Shown here: in pieces, positions 12,175 through 21,459 of the stretch
Numbering within the stretch: position 1 is the first letter of the stretch
How the letters are laid out: each line of letters opens with the position of its first letter
Assembly (NCBI RefSeq): GCF_003591175.1
Contig: NZ_QYYG01000008.1
Location: forward strand, 62,001 to 126,000
DNA from: Serratia inhibens
GTDB lineage: Bacteria > Pseudomonadota > Gammaproteobacteria > Enterobacterales > Enterobacteriaceae
Direction: 5' to 3'
DNA length: 64,000 bases
Translations under genes and position numbers: made by a program
The notes under the pieces: generated by a model
The model's database searches: none
What the model was told of the DNA's origin: nothing
What the model saw: the letters and a program-made list of their open reading frames with translations, nothing else

Positions 12175-12648
12175 ATGAGAACGCAGCTGATAACCCGTGA
12201 GGGTTACGACAAACTCAAACAGGAGCTGGACTTTCTCTGGCGTGAAGAACGACCGGAAGTCACCAAAAAAGTGACCTGGGCCGCCAGCCTCGGCGACAGA
12301 AGTGAAAATGCCGATTACCAGTACAACAAAAAACGGCTGCGGGAAATCGATCGCCGCGTCCGCTACCTGACCAAATGTCTCGAGCAGTTGAAGATTGTCG
12401 ACTATTCACCGCAACAGGAAGGCAAGGTGTTTTTTGGCGCCTGGGTGGAAGTGGAAAATGAGAATGGCGAAAGTAAACGCTTCCGCATTGTGGGGTACGA
12501 CGAAATTTTTGGCCGCCGGGACTACATTTCCATCGATTCGCCGATGGCCCGCGCCCTGCTTAAAAAAGAGGTGGGGGATGCCGCCACCGTCAACACCCCG
12601 GTGGGCGATGCGCTGTGGTATGTGAATGAGATCGAGTACGTGAAGTAA
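12175..12648 (+). CDS. greB: Transcript cleavage factor GreB
   Basis: GreB enters the RNA polymerase secondary channel and stimulates cleavage of backtracked transcripts. The 157-residue protein has an N-terminal coiled-coil hairpin of about 75 residues. The catalytic acidic tip sits in the segment GDRSENADYQYNKKRLREID. The C-terminal FKBP-like domain is also present. It is divergent from ompR and upstream of tex, the conserved enteric order. All signature residues are intact. Confidence 0.97.
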   Translation: MRTQLITREGYDKLKQELDFLWREERPEVTKKVTWAASLGDRSENADYQYNKKRLREIDRRVRYLTKCLEQLKIVDYSPQQEGKVFFGAWVEVENENGESKRFRIVGYDEIFGRRDYISIDSPMARALLKKEVGDAATVNTPVGDALWYVNEIEYVK

Positions 12649-12676
12649 GATTCGGTTTTTTCCGAGCGGCCGCACA

Positions 12677-12715
12677 GGTGGCCGCTGTCCCGCGGAGCTT
12701 GCGGCAGCGGCCACC
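12677..12715. repeat. 11-bp GC-rich inverted repeat between greB and tex
   Basis: GGTGGCCGCTG (12677-12687) pairs perfectly with CAGCGGCCACC (12705-12715), with a smaller CCGC/GCGG pair inside the loop. There is no T tract, so it may be a structured 3' end of greB or a factor-dependent terminator. Confidence 0.65.
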
Positions 12716-12827
12716 CGCGTAACCTCGGCGTATCGGGCAAAGACGGGCAGCGCCACTGGCATTTTTGCCGATCAATCCGTATAACTGTCCCCCTGTTTCC
12801 TAACCGTTCTCAACAGATACCAGACCT

Positions 12828-15158
12828 ATGAATGACCCACTGAGCCGCATTATTGCAACAGAACTGCAGGCCCGGCCGGAGCAAGTTGACTCCGCCATCC
12901 GTCTGCTGGATGAAGGTAATACCGTGCCTTTTATCGCACGCTATCGTAAGGAAGTCACCGGGGGCCTGGACGACACCCAACTGCGCCAGCTGGAAACCCG
13001 CCTGGGTTATCTGCGTGAACTGGAAGACCGCCGTCAGACCATCCTCAAATCGATCGACGAGCAGGGCAAACTGACCGAACAGCTGGCGGGGGCGATCAAC
13101 GCCACGCAAAGCAAAACCGAACTCGAAGACCTCTACCTGCCGTACAAACCCAAACGTCGTACCCGTGGCCAAATCGCTATCGAAGCCGGTCTGGAGCCGC
13201 TGGCCGACACCTTGTGGCAGGATCCGCAGCAACAGCCGGAACAACTGGCCGAACGCTACGTTGACGCCGACAGGGGCGTAGCGGATGTCAAAGCCGCCCT
13301 CGACGGCGCGCGTTACATCCTGATGGAGCGCTTCGCCGAAGACGCCGCGCTGCTGGCCAAGGTACGTAACTACCTGTGGAAGCATGCCCACCTGGTGTCC
13401 AAAGTGGTGGAAGGCAAAGAAGAAGACGGCGCCAAGTTCCGCGACTATTTTGATCACCATGAACCTATCGCCCAGGTGCCTTCACACCGTGCATTGGCGA
13501 TGTTCCGCGGCCGCAACGAAGGTGTGCTGCAATTGGCGCTGAACGCCGATCCGCAGTTTGAAGAAGCCCCGCGCGAAAGCCAGGCGGAGCAAATCATCAT
13601 CAGCCACCTCGACCTGCGCCTGAATAACGCCCCGGCCGATGCCTGGCGCAAAGCGGTGGTCAACTGGACCTGGCGCATCAAGGTACTGTTGCATCTGGAA
13701 ACCGAATTGATGGGCACGGTGCGCGAACGCGCGGAAGACGAAGCCATCAACGTTTTCGCCCGTAACATGCAGGATCTGCTGATGGCCGCACCGGCCGGCA
13801 TGCGCGCCACCATGGGCCTGGATCCCGGTCTGCGCACCGGGGTAAAAGTGGCGGTGGTGGATTCTACCGGCAAGCTGGTTGCCACCGATACCGTCTACCC
13901 GCACACCGGCCAGGCCGCGAAAGCCGCCGCCATCGTCGCCGCGCTGTGCATCAAACATAAAGTGGAACTGGTCGCTATCGGCAACGGCACCGCTTCACGT
14001 GAAACCGAGCGTTTTTACCTTGAATTGCAGCAGCAGTTCAGCGAAGTCAAAGCGCAGAAGGTGATCGTCAGCGAAGCCGGCGCCTCGGTGTATTCCGCCT
14101 CCGAACTGGCGGCGCTGGAATTCCCGAACCTCGACGTTTCGCTGCGTGGCGCCGTCTCCATCGCCCGCCGTTTGCAGGATCCACTGGCCGAGCTGGTAAA
14201 AATAGACCCGAAATCCATCGGCGTCGGTCAATACCAGCACGACGTAAGCCAAAGCCAACTGGCGAAAAAGCTGGACTCGGTGGTGGAAGACTGCGTAAAC
14301 GCCGTCGGTGTCGATCTGAACACCGCCTCAGTGCCGTTGCTGACCCGCGTGGCCGGCCTGACGCGCATGATGGCACAGAACATCGTTACCTGGCGTGATG
14401 AGAACGGCCGCTTCAGCAACCGCGAGCAACTGCTGAAAGTCAGCCGTCTGGGGCCAAAGGCCTTTGAACAGTGCGCCGGCTTCCTGCGCATCAACCACGG
14501 TGACAACCCGCTGGATGCCTCAACCGTTCACCCGGAAACCTACCCGGTAGTCGAACGCATTCTGGCCGCCACCCGGCAGGCGCTGCAGGATTTGATGGGC
14601 AACCCGACGGCGGTGCGCAGCCTGAAGGCCAGCGACTTCACCGACGACAAGTTCGGTGTACCGACGGTCACCGACATCCTGAAAGAGCTGGAGAAACCGG
14701 GCCGCGATCCGCGTCCTGAATTCAAAACCGCCACCTTTGCCGAGGGTGTGGAAACCCTCAACGATCTGCAGCCGGGCATGATTTTGGAAGGTTCGGTCAC
14801 TAACGTCACCAACTTCGGCGCCTTTGTGGATATCGGCGTACATCAGGACGGCCTGGTGCATATCTCCTCGCTGGCGGACAAGTTCGTCGAAGATCCGCAC
14901 ACCGTGGTGAAAGCCGGCGACATCGTCAAAGTGAAGGTGATGGAAGTGGACCTGCAGCGCAAGCGCATCGCGCTGAGCATGCGTCTGGACGAGCAACCGG
15001 GTGAAGGTTCGCCACGTCGCGGCGGCGGCAACAGCGCACCGGCGAAGGACAGCCCTTCCCGCGCGCCGGCCAATAAGGCCAAACAGCGCAACAGTTCACC
15101 GGCAGGCAACAGCGCCATGGGTGACGCGCTGGCTGCGGCATTCGGTAAGAAATCGTAG
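12828..15158 (+). CDS. yhgF: Tex/YhgF transcription accessory RNA-binding protein
   Basis: Tex is a conserved nucleic-acid-binding protein linked to transcription. It carries a helical N-terminal region, an RNase H-like YqgF domain (around [16 protein letters not shown], residues 330-345), helix-hairpin-helix segments near 480-560, and a C-terminal S1 domain near 650-720. The tail is basic and low in complexity (Pro, Ala, Ser, Arg). The length of 776 residues matches the family. It stands between greB and feoA as in E. coli. Its exact cellular role is still debated, so the call is for the family. Confidence 0.95.
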   Translation: MNDPLSRIIATELQARPEQVDSAIRLLDEGNTVPFIARYRKEVTGGLDDTQLRQLETRLGYLRELEDRRQTILKSIDEQGKLTEQLAGAINATQSKTELEDLYLPYKPKRRTRGQIAIEAGLEPLADTLWQDPQQQPEQLAERYVDADRGVADVKAALDGARYILMERFAEDAALLAKVRNYLWKHAHLVSKVVEGKEEDGAKFRDYFDHHEPIAQVPSHRALAMFRGRNEGVLQLALNADPQFEEAPRESQAEQIIISHLDLRLNNAPADAWRKAVVNWTWRIKVLLHLETELMGTVRERAEDEAINVFARNMQDLLMAAPAGMRATMGLDPGLRTGVKVAVVDSTGKLVATDTVYPHTGQAAKAAAIVAALCIKHKVELVAIGNGTASRETERFYLELQQQFSEVKAQKVIVSEAGASVYSASELAALEFPNLDVSLRGAVSIARRLQDPLAELVKIDPKSIGVGQYQHDVSQSQLAKKLDSVVEDCVNAVGVDLNTASVPLLTRVAGLTRMMAQNIVTWRDENGRFSNREQLLKVSRLGPKAFEQCAGFLRINHGDNPLDASTVHPETYPVVERILAATRQALQDLMGNPTAVRSLKASDFTDDKFGVPTVTDILKELEKPGRDPRPEFKTATFAEGVETLNDLQPGMILEGSVTNVTNFGAFVDIGVHQDGLVHISSLADKFVEDPHTVVKAGDIVKVKVMEVDLQRKRIALSMRLDEQPGEGSPRRGGGNSAPAKDSPSRAPANKAKQRNSSPAGNSAMGDALAAAFGKKS

Positions 15159-15195
15159 GGGCAGTGCTGTCTATCTGAAAGACCAAAAGGACACA

Positions 15196-15220
15196 GGGCG
15201 GAGCCGGCTCCGCCCTTTCT
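15196..15220 (+). terminator. tex terminator
   Basis: A perfect palindrome GGGCGGAGCCGGCTCCGCCC followed by TTTCT, 37 bp after the tex stop. Confidence 0.8.
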
Positions 15221-15645
15221 CAAAAAAGCGTCGCTATTTTTTGACCCGCCTCAATAAACCCGCTTATTTTTCCCGAGCGGCAAACACCCGGTTTTTCAGC
15301 CTGAAAATAACGCCGGATCCCTGTTCGTTAACACCGTTTTTAACATCAGGTTTTCATTTCGCCCTTTCCCGGTGAAACACAAATAGTTACCGCTCGTATT
15401 CCGCCGGCGAGATGTTATCGAATAAATGCCGACTCGCTGTCATCCCGTCTAAACGCCACTCAATTTGTCGCTAATTTTTGCAAATCGGAAAAAATCGCTG
15501 CAATTACGTAACTGATTTAACTCGCCATTCGCATTTGCTCCCCCACAGGCCAGGTGATAAAAATAGAGGCATCAGGTAATCCGATCGTTAAATACCGATG
15601 CCATAACCTTTGGTTACCAATGCCCCTACTTTCTGTATTGAATAC

Positions 15646-15664
15646 GATAACTATTCTCACTATT
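15646..15664. promoter_or_regulatory. Fur-like site upstream of feoA
   Basis: GATAACTATTCTCACTATT matches 13 of 19 positions of the Fur consensus GATAATGATAATCATTATC. Iron-dependent repression of feo is the known pattern in enterics. The site lies about 130 bp before feoA. Confidence 0.55.
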
Positions 15665-15796
15665 ATTGCGTTGCGTGTTCACTGCATTACCTCATGGATT
15701 GAAAACGTCGGCTGCCCGCGATCCTCATCGCAGCGCTTCGTCTGGAACGTTCTTTTATCGTCATCGGCCCAATAACAGGGGCTCTGAGAAGGTTAT

Positions 15797-16021
15797 ATGC
15801 ATCTTCAACCTAAAAGCTCTTATAAGATTGCCGGTTTTTCCAGTGACATCGGCCCGGCCTATCGCCAGAAACTGTTATCGCTCGGCATGCTGCCCGGCTC
15901 TTCGTTTGAAGTGGTGCGCGTCGCGCCGCTGGGCGATCCGATAGAAATAAAAACCCGCCGCGTCAGCCTGGTGCTGCGCAGGAAAGACCTGGCGCTGATC
16001 CTGCTCGACGGTCAATCCTGA
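15797..16021 (+). CDS. feoA: FeoA, small SH3-like partner of the ferrous iron transporter
   Basis: A 74-residue cytoplasmic protein of the FeoA family, needed for full FeoB activity. It has the typical fold segments: a basic N-terminus, [19 protein letters not shown], then a [10 protein letters not shown] strand region. GAGAAGG precedes the ATG. It is the first gene of feoABC and lies 71 bp from feoB. Confidence 0.96.
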   Translation: MHLQPKSSYKIAGFSSDIGPAYRQKLLSLGMLPGSSFEVVRVAPLGDPIEIKTRRVSLVLRRKDLALILLDGQS

Positions 16022-16092
16022 TTCTGCACCGTCTCGCTCTGGCCGCGCCCACCGCCCGGCTCAATGTCCATTGACTGATATCACGCGAAATA

Positions 16093-18408
16093 ATGAAAAA
16101 ACTCACGATTGGCTTAATAGGCAACCCCAATTCCGGTAAAACTACGCTGTTCAACCAGTTGACCGGGGCACGCCAGCGGGTCGGCAACTGGGCAGGCGTG
16201 ACGGTAGAGCGTAAAGAAGGCCAGTTCACCACGCCGCAATCGCAGGTCACCCTGGTCGATCTGCCCGGCACCTATTCGCTGACCACCATCTCGGAACAAA
16301 CCTCGCTCGACGAACAGATCGCCTGCCATTACATCCTGAGCGGCGATGCCGATTTGCTGATCAACGTCGTCGACGCCTCCAATCTTGAGCGCAACCTGTA
16401 CCTGACGCTGCAACTGCTGGAGCTGGGCATCCCCTGCATCGTGGCGCTGAACATGCTGGATATCGCCAGAAGCCAGCAAATCGAGATTGATATCGCTGCG
16501 CTGTCGGCGCATCTCGGCTGCCCGGTGGTGCCTTTGGTCTCCACCAAGGCCGACGGCATCGGCGCGTTGAAGCAGATAATCGACAACCACCGGTTTAACG
16601 AACTGAAAACGCTGGTGAACTATCCGCCGGCACTGCTGAAGGAAATGGCTACCCTGAGCGACGCCATGCCGGAGACTCTGCCAACGGAGCAACGCCGCTG
16701 GCTGGCGTTGCAAATGCTGGAAGGCGACATCTACAGCCATCAATTGGCCGGCAACGCCACCGCCTTACTGCCTGCGGCCAGGCTGGCGCTGCAACAGCAG
16801 CAACAGGAAGATCCGGCGCTGGTGATTGCCGATGCCCGCTATCAGTCGATAACCACCCTGTGCGATGTGGTCAGCAACTCGCAGCAGGCAATGCCGAATC
16901 GCCTGACCGCCACGCTCGACAAAGTGATCCTCAACCGCTGGCTGGGGGTGCCGATCTTCCTGCTGGTGATGTACCTGATGTTCTTGCTGGCGATCAACCT
17001 CGGCGGCGCTCTGCAACCGATCTTTGATATCGGTTCGGCGGCAATCTTTATCCAGGGCATTCAATGGCTGGGCTACAGCCTGCACTTTCCCGAATGGCTG
17101 ACGATTTTCCTGGCACAGGGCGTCGGCGGCGGCATCAACACCGTGCTGCCGCTGGTGCCGCAAATCGGCATGATGTACCTGTTTCTGTCCTTTCTCGAAG
17201 ACTCCGGCTACATGGCGCGTGCAGCCTTTGTCATGGACCGCCTGATGCAAGCTCTTGGGCTACCCGGTAAATCCTTCGTGCCGCTGATTGTCGGCTTCGG
17301 TTGCAACGTGCCGTCCATCATGGGCGCACGCACGCTGGATGCCCCGCGCGAACGCTTGATTACCATCATGATGGCACCGTTCATGTCCTGCGGCGCCCGG
17401 CTGGCGATCTTTGCGGTGTTTGCCGCCGCCTTCTTCGGCCAGGACGGCGCGGGCGTGGTGTTCTCGCTGTATATGCTCGGCATCGTGGTGGCGATCCTCA
17501 CCGGGCTGGTGCTGAAGTACACCATCATGCGCGGCGAAGCTTCGCCGTTCGTCATGGAATTGCCGGTTTATCATGTGCCGCACCTGAAAAGCCTGCTGCT
17601 GCAAACCTGGCAGCGGCTGAAAGGCTTTGTGCTGCGCGCCGGGAAAGTGATCGTGATCGCCAGCATCTTCATCGGCGGCCTGAACAGCTTTACGTTCAGC
17701 GGCAAGCCGGTCGATAACATCAATGATTCCGCGTTGGCGTCGGTGTCCAAGGTCCTGACGCCGCTGCTGCAGCCGATGGGCGTGCACAGCGACAACTGGC
17801 AAGCCACCGTCGGGCTGGTGACCGGAGCCATGGCGAAGGAAGTGGTAGTCGGCACGCTGAACACCCTTTACACCGCCGAGCACATCAATAACAGCGAGTT
17901 CGATGCCGCCAACTTTAACCTTTTGGACGAACTGCGCGGCGCGGTGGGGACCACCTGGCAGGGGCTGAAAGACACCTTCAGTCTGAGCGTGCTGTCCAAC
18001 CCCATCGAGGCCAGCAAGGGCGACGGCGAAATGGGCGTCAGCTCAATGGGCATGATGAGCAGCAAATTCGGCTCCGGCATCTCTGCCTACAGCTACCTGA
18101 TCTTTGTGCTGCTGTACGTGCCCTGTGTGTCGGTGATGGGTGCGATCGCCCGTGAATCCAGCCGCGGCTGGATGACCTTTTCCATTCTCTGGGGCCTGAA
18201 CCTCGCCTACTCGTTGGCTACGCTGTTTTATCAGATTGCCACCTTCGGCCAGCATCCGGGGTACAGCCTAACGGCCATCACCATAGTGGTGCTGGTCAAT
18301 CTGCTGATCCTGTTCGGCCTGCGCCGGGCGCGTAGCCGGGTAACGGTGCGTCTGGGCAAAGCTACGCCTGCCGCCTGTTGCCAGGGTGCTCAGGGTAACT
18401 GCCACTGA
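16093..18408 (+). CDS. feoB: FeoB, ferrous iron transporter with G-protein domain
   Basis: FeoB imports Fe2+ across the inner membrane. The N-terminal G domain has G1 GNPNSGKTT at 10-18, G3 DLPGTY near 56-61 and G4 NMLD near 120. A helical spacer and two Gate repeats with transmembrane helices follow; GFGCNVPSIMGAR and SCGARLAIFAVFAAAFF are visible in the Gate regions. The C-terminus has the paired cysteines AACCQ. The length of 771 residues agrees with enteric FeoB. It shares its last base with the start of feoC. Confidence 0.97.
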   Translation: MKKLTIGLIGNPNSGKTTLFNQLTGARQRVGNWAGVTVERKEGQFTTPQSQVTLVDLPGTYSLTTISEQTSLDEQIACHYILSGDADLLINVVDASNLERNLYLTLQLLELGIPCIVALNMLDIARSQQIEIDIAALSAHLGCPVVPLVSTKADGIGALKQIIDNHRFNELKTLVNYPPALLKEMATLSDAMPETLPTEQRRWLALQMLEGDIYSHQLAGNATALLPAARLALQQQQQEDPALVIADARYQSITTLCDVVSNSQQAMPNRLTATLDKVILNRWLGVPIFLLVMYLMFLLAINLGGALQPIFDIGSAAIFIQGIQWLGYSLHFPEWLTIFLAQGVGGGINTVLPLVPQIGMMYLFLSFLEDSGYMARAAFVMDRLMQALGLPGKSFVPLIVGFGCNVPSIMGARTLDAPRERLITIMMAPFMSCGARLAIFAVFAAAFFGQDGAGVVFSLYMLGIVVAILTGLVLKYTIMRGEASPFVMELPVYHVPHLKSLLLQTWQRLKGFVLRAGKVIVIASIFIGGLNSFTFSGKPVDNINDSALASVSKVLTPLLQPMGVHSDNWQATVGLVTGAMAKEVVVGTLNTLYTAEHINNSEFDAANFNLLDELRGAVGTTWQGLKDTFSLSVLSNPIEASKGDGEMGVSSMGMMSSKFGSGISAYSYLIFVLLYVPCVSVMGAIARESSRGWMTFSILWGLNLAYSLATLFYQIATFGQHPGYSLTAITIVVLVNLLILFGLRRARSRVTVRLGKATPAACCQGAQGNCH

Positions 18409-18647
18409 TGGCCGGCCTGCTGCAGATCCGCGATGCGTTGGCGCTGCAAGGCAGCACCCAGGCACAGCAACTCAGCCGCCAGTTGACGACCCCACTGCCA
18501 CTGGTGCTGGCGATGCTGGAACGTTTAACGGCGATGGGTAAAGTGGAGCGGATTGAACAGGATAACAGCGCCTGCCTGAGCGGCAGTTGCAAAAGCTGCC
18601 CGGAGGGCAAGGGATGCAGTACGGTGGTGTATCGGTTAAAACGCTAA
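18408..18647 (+). CDS. feoC: FeoC, winged-helix Fe-S accessory protein of ferrous uptake
   Basis: A 79-residue winged-helix protein with four cysteines at 56, 61, 64 and 70 (CLSGSCKSCPEGKGC), able to hold an Fe-S cluster. FeoC is reported to protect FeoB from FtsH proteolysis in Salmonella. The start overlaps the end of feoB by one base, so translation is likely coupled. It ends the operon just before a strong hairpin. Confidence 0.94.
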   Translation: MAGLLQIRDALALQGSTQAQQLSRQLTTPLPLVLAMLERLTAMGKVERIEQDNSACLSGSCKSCPEGKGCSTVVYRLKR

Positions 18648-18652
18648 GAATC

Positions 18653-18680
18653 GGGGCGCAGTACAAAATGCGCCCCCTTG
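18653..18680. terminator. Terminator between feoC and the DUF1471 gene
   Basis: GGGGCGCA (18653-18660) pairs with TGCGCCCC (18669-18676) across an AT-rich loop, between two converging genes. Confidence 0.7.
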
Positions 18681-18694
18681 TTAATCAAGAATGA

Positions 18695-18976
18695 TTACTT
18701 GTCTTTATACACTTCGGCTGTTGCGCTGAACTTACCGTGTTCGCGGCCGGCAATGACTACGTAATACTGCCCGCCTTTTTCATCGGCCTTCTTCGACAGT
18801 TCTTCTTTCGCATCCATCGGCGAAGTGGTTTCCGCGGTGGTGGTGACCGTACCGATCTTCTCGTATTTACCCGGATTTTTGTCCAGATCTTCTTTGGTCA
18901 GCAAGGTTGCCGCCAGGGAGCTGAAAGACACGGAACCGACGACCAAGGCTGCAATAATCATTTTCAAAGATTTCAT
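18695..18976 (-). CDS. DUF1471 (YhcN/BhsA-family) small exported protein
   Basis: A 93-residue protein with a clear signal peptide (MKSLKMIIAALVVGSVSFSS, cleavage near SLAA). It has one YdgH/BhsA/McbA-like domain ending in GREHGKFSATAEVYK. Family members are periplasmic stress proteins in enterics; the role of this one is unknown. The ATG at 18976 is chosen because GAGAGGT stands eight bases before it, whereas the ATG at 18982 directly abuts that site. It lies alone between feoC and bioH, where E. coli has yhgA, so it is a lineage-specific resident. Confidence 0.87.
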   Translation of the reverse strand: MKSLKMIIAALVVGSVSFSSLAATLLTKEDLDKNPGKYEKIGTVTTTAETTSPMDAKEELSKKADEKGGQYYVVIAGREHGKFSATAEVYKDK

Positions 18977-19223
18977 TACCATACCTCTCAAGGGAACATT
19001 TATTTGTTATGAAAGCCGTCCAGGGGTACATGCGCAATAACACCGGCTGCCGTGACATCTTCAGACCTCGTTGCTTTCCCTGACGAGAATCCTTTTCCCA
19101 GAGACGAAACGTCAAAGTGAAAAAATCCGCGAGCGGTTTTTCAGTTTTCAGCCAACGCATCTACCCCACTAAGTATCGAACAGGTTTCTTTTTTATCCAC
19201 CGAGCGGCTATTTCTTTAGCGCT

Positions 19224-20018
19224 TTATTGTGCGTTTTCACTCGGAATGCCACCTTCGGTCACAAAGGTGCGGATAATCTCGGCAAATTCATCAGGGTGGG
19301 AAATGAAAGGTGCATGAGCCGCTTTAGCCATGACGATCGACGGGGTGTGCGACCAACTGTCATCGAGCAGCGCGGCAACCTTGCGCGGCACCACCCCGTC
19401 CAGATAACCGTATATACGCAGCAGCGGCAGGGCCAGTTCCGCCATCGGCAGGCGTAAATCAGCGGTGCGCAGCATCTCCAGACCGCCGTTCAGCACCTCG
19501 ACGCTCGGCATCGGTTGATTCAACACCACGGATTTCAGCAGGCGTGCGTCCTGCCGTGCGCTTGCCGTACCCAAGGTTTGTAATGCCAGAAAGCGTTCTA
19601 CCGTGCGCTGGAAATCCTGGCTCAGCTGTTGCTGAAAACCGCTCAGCACCTCTGGGCGGATCCCCGGCCAATCGTCCTGCGCGGCAAAGCACGGCGAGGA
19701 AGCCACGGTGATCAGCCCGCGTACCCGCTGAGGTTGCGTCAGCGCAATCTGGCCGGCCACCAGCCCGCCGAGCGACCAGCCCAGCCACCAGGCCTGCGGC
19801 GGTGCGGCGGCCAGCACGATCTCCGCCATCTGCGCGAGCGACATGCTGCCAAACCCCTGACTGCGGCCATAGCCCGGCAGATCGACCAGATGCAGGCGAA
19901 AATGCGGCGTCAGCCGCTCAAGCGTGCAACCCCACACCTCCGCATTCAGTCCCCATCCGTGCAGCAGCACAAGATCGCGTTCGCCTTCACCTATTGTTTG
20001 CCAGTACAGCGCGGTCAT
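19224..20018 (-). CDS. bioH: Pimeloyl-ACP methyl ester carboxylesterase BioH
   Basis: BioH removes the methyl ester from pimeloyl-ACP methyl ester, ending the BioC-BioH stage of biotin synthesis. The alpha/beta hydrolase triad is complete: Ser82 (GWSLGG), Asp207 and His235 (KAAHAPF), at the numbers known for E. coli BioH. The protein has 264 residues. It is divergent from gntX with only 42 bp between the starts. Confidence 0.96.
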   Translation of the reverse strand: MTALYWQTIGEGERDLVLLHGWGLNAEVWGCTLERLTPHFRLHLVDLPGYGRSQGFGSMSLAQMAEIVLAAAPPQAWWLGWSLGGLVAGQIALTQPQRVRGLITVASSPCFAAQDDWPGIRPEVLSGFQQQLSQDFQRTVERFLALQTLGTASARQDARLLKSVVLNQPMPSVEVLNGGLEMLRTADLRLPMAELALPLLRIYGYLDGVVPRKVAALLDDSWSHTPSIVMAKAAHAPFISHPDEFAEIIRTFVTEGGIPSENAQ

Positions 20019-20060
20019 CAGTTATTGTCCTTTCATTCTCAACCGTCAGGGAGGACGGCT

Positions 20061-20744
20061 ATGCTATCAATCCACAGCCGTTGTTGGCTATGCCGGCAAC
20101 CATTATGCCTTAGCCACCACGGTATCTGTAGTTACTGCCTGCGCCATCTGCCGGCCAAGCCACTGTGTTGCCCCTGCTGCGGTCTGCCCGCCGGTGACGC
20201 CGTACACCCCTGCGGCCGCTGCCTGCAACGGCCACCACCCTGGCAGGCGCTGGTGTTCGTCGGCGACTACGTCGCGCCGCTTCGCCAACTGATCAAAAAA
20301 TTCAAGTTTCAGCACGCACCGGAACTGGCGCCGCTGCTGGCGCGGCTGATATTGCTAAACTGGCAACGAGCGCATAGAGAGCAGTATCTGAACAGACCCG
20401 ATGTGATTTTAGCGGTACCCTTGCAGGCTAAACGCTGCTGGCGACGTGGCTATAATCAGAGCGATCTGCTGGCGCGGCCGCTGGCGCACTGGCTGGGTTG
20501 CGATTACCGCCCCGCCGCCCTGAGACGGGTACGAAAAACAGCCCCGCAGCTACGGCTGCCTGCCCGTATGCGCAGGCGCAATCTGCGCGGTGCCTTTCGC
20601 TGTAATGAACCGCTGGCAGGCCGACACGTTGCCCTGTTGGATGATGTGGTGACGACCGGCAGTACGGTGGCGGAAATCGCCAGGCTCTTGCTGCGGCAGG
20701 GTGCCGCATCGATACAAATCTGGTGCGTTTGCCGCACATTGTAG
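20061..20744 (+). CDS. gntX: GntX/ComF-family phosphoribosyltransferase-like protein
   Basis: A 227-residue ComF-type protein. The N-terminus has a cysteine-rich zinc-like module (CWLCRQPLC, CSYC, CCPCC, CGRC). The C-terminus has a phosphoribosyltransferase fold with the PRPP loop ALLDDVVTTGST. GGGAGG stands before the ATG at 20061 and gives the E. coli length. ComF proteins are needed for DNA uptake in competent bacteria; in E. coli the homologue (YhgH/GntX) is linked to use of DNA as a nutrient. It precedes nfuA. Confidence 0.9.
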   Translation: MLSIHSRCWLCRQPLCLSHHGICSYCLRHLPAKPLCCPCCGLPAGDAVHPCGRCLQRPPPWQALVFVGDYVAPLRQLIKKFKFQHAPELAPLLARLILLNWQRAHREQYLNRPDVILAVPLQAKRCWRRGYNQSDLLARPLAHWLGCDYRPAALRRVRKTAPQLRLPARMRRRNLRGAFRCNEPLAGRHVALLDDVVTTGSTVAEIARLLLRQGAASIQIWCVCRTL

Positions 20745-20802
20745 TGCCACGGCAATGGGCGTATTATAACCGACAATAGAAGTCAACTACTGAGCTAATG
20801 CT

Positions 20803-21378
20803 ATGATTCGTATAACAGATACCGCACAGGAACACTTTGCCAAACTGCTGGCAAATCAAGAAGAAGGCACCCAAATCCGCGTATTCGTGATCAACCCGGG
20901 TACGCCTACGGCCGAATGCGGTGTCTCTTATTGCCCGCCGGACGCCGTGGAAGCGACAGACACCGAGCTGAAGTTCGAAAAGCTGTCCGCCTATATTGAC
21001 GAGCTGAGCAAACCTTATCTGGAAGATGCCGAAATCGACTTCGTCACCGACCAGTTGGGTTCGCAGCTGACGCTGAAAGCGCCAAATGCCAAAATGCGCA
21101 AGGTCGACGACAACGCCCCGCTGATGGAGCGCGTTGAATACGTGCTGCAATCGCAGATCAACCCGCAGCTGGCAGGCCACGGCGGCCGCGTAACGCTGAT
21201 GGAAATCACCGAAGACAGCTTGGCGATCCTGCAGTTCGGCGGCGGCTGTAACGGCTGTTCAATGGTCGACGTAACGCTGAAGGAAGGGATCGAGAAAGAG
21301 CTGCTGCAGAAGTTCCCTGAGCTGAAAGGCGTGCGCGATCTGACCGAGCATCAGCGCGGCGAGCACTCTTACTACTGA
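20803..21378 (+). CDS. nfuA: Fe-S biogenesis protein NfuA
   Basis: NfuA carries and delivers 4Fe-4S clusters under oxidative stress or iron starvation. An A-type-like N-terminal domain (about 1-100, degenerate cysteines) joins a Nfu domain with the cluster-binding CxxC at Cys149 and Cys152 (GGGCNGCSM). The length of 191 residues is canonical. In E. coli gntT follows; here malQ follows directly, on the opposite strand. Confidence 0.97.
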   Translation: MIRITDTAQEHFAKLLANQEEGTQIRVFVINPGTPTAECGVSYCPPDAVEATDTELKFEKLSAYIDELSKPYLEDAEIDFVTDQLGSQLTLKAPNAKMRKVDDNAPLMERVEYVLQSQINPQLAGHGGRVTLMEITEDSLAILQFGGGCNGCSMVDVTLKEGIEKELLQKFPELKGVRDLTEHQRGEHSYY

Positions 21379-21414
21379 TACCCGCTCTCCAGGCGACAGC
21401 CTGAAAACGGAAAG

Positions 21415-21452
21415 AAAAATGCCGGATTGGCTTCGCCAAATCCGGCATTTTT
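21415..21452. terminator. Bidirectional terminator between nfuA and malQ
   Basis: AAAAATGCCGGATTGG and CCAAATCCGGCATTTTT form a long stem with a TTCG-type loop and one bulged base, with A and T tracts on both sides. Confidence 0.9.
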
Positions 21453-21459
21453 ATGACAG

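Larger units (their letters stand above)
15159..15796. other. tex-feoA intergenic region with feo promoter
   Basis: This 638-bp spacer begins with the tex terminator (15196-15220) and continues AT-rich to feoA. A Fur-like site lies at 15646-15664. An FNR-type site is expected for feo, but I could not find a convincing TTGAT-N4-ATCAA match. No gene is seen. Confidence 0.6.

Noticed and set aside
19629..20060. Upstream extension of gntX
   Set aside because: It would overlap bioH on the other strand for about 400 bp. The ATG at 20061 has a good ribosome site and gives the family length.
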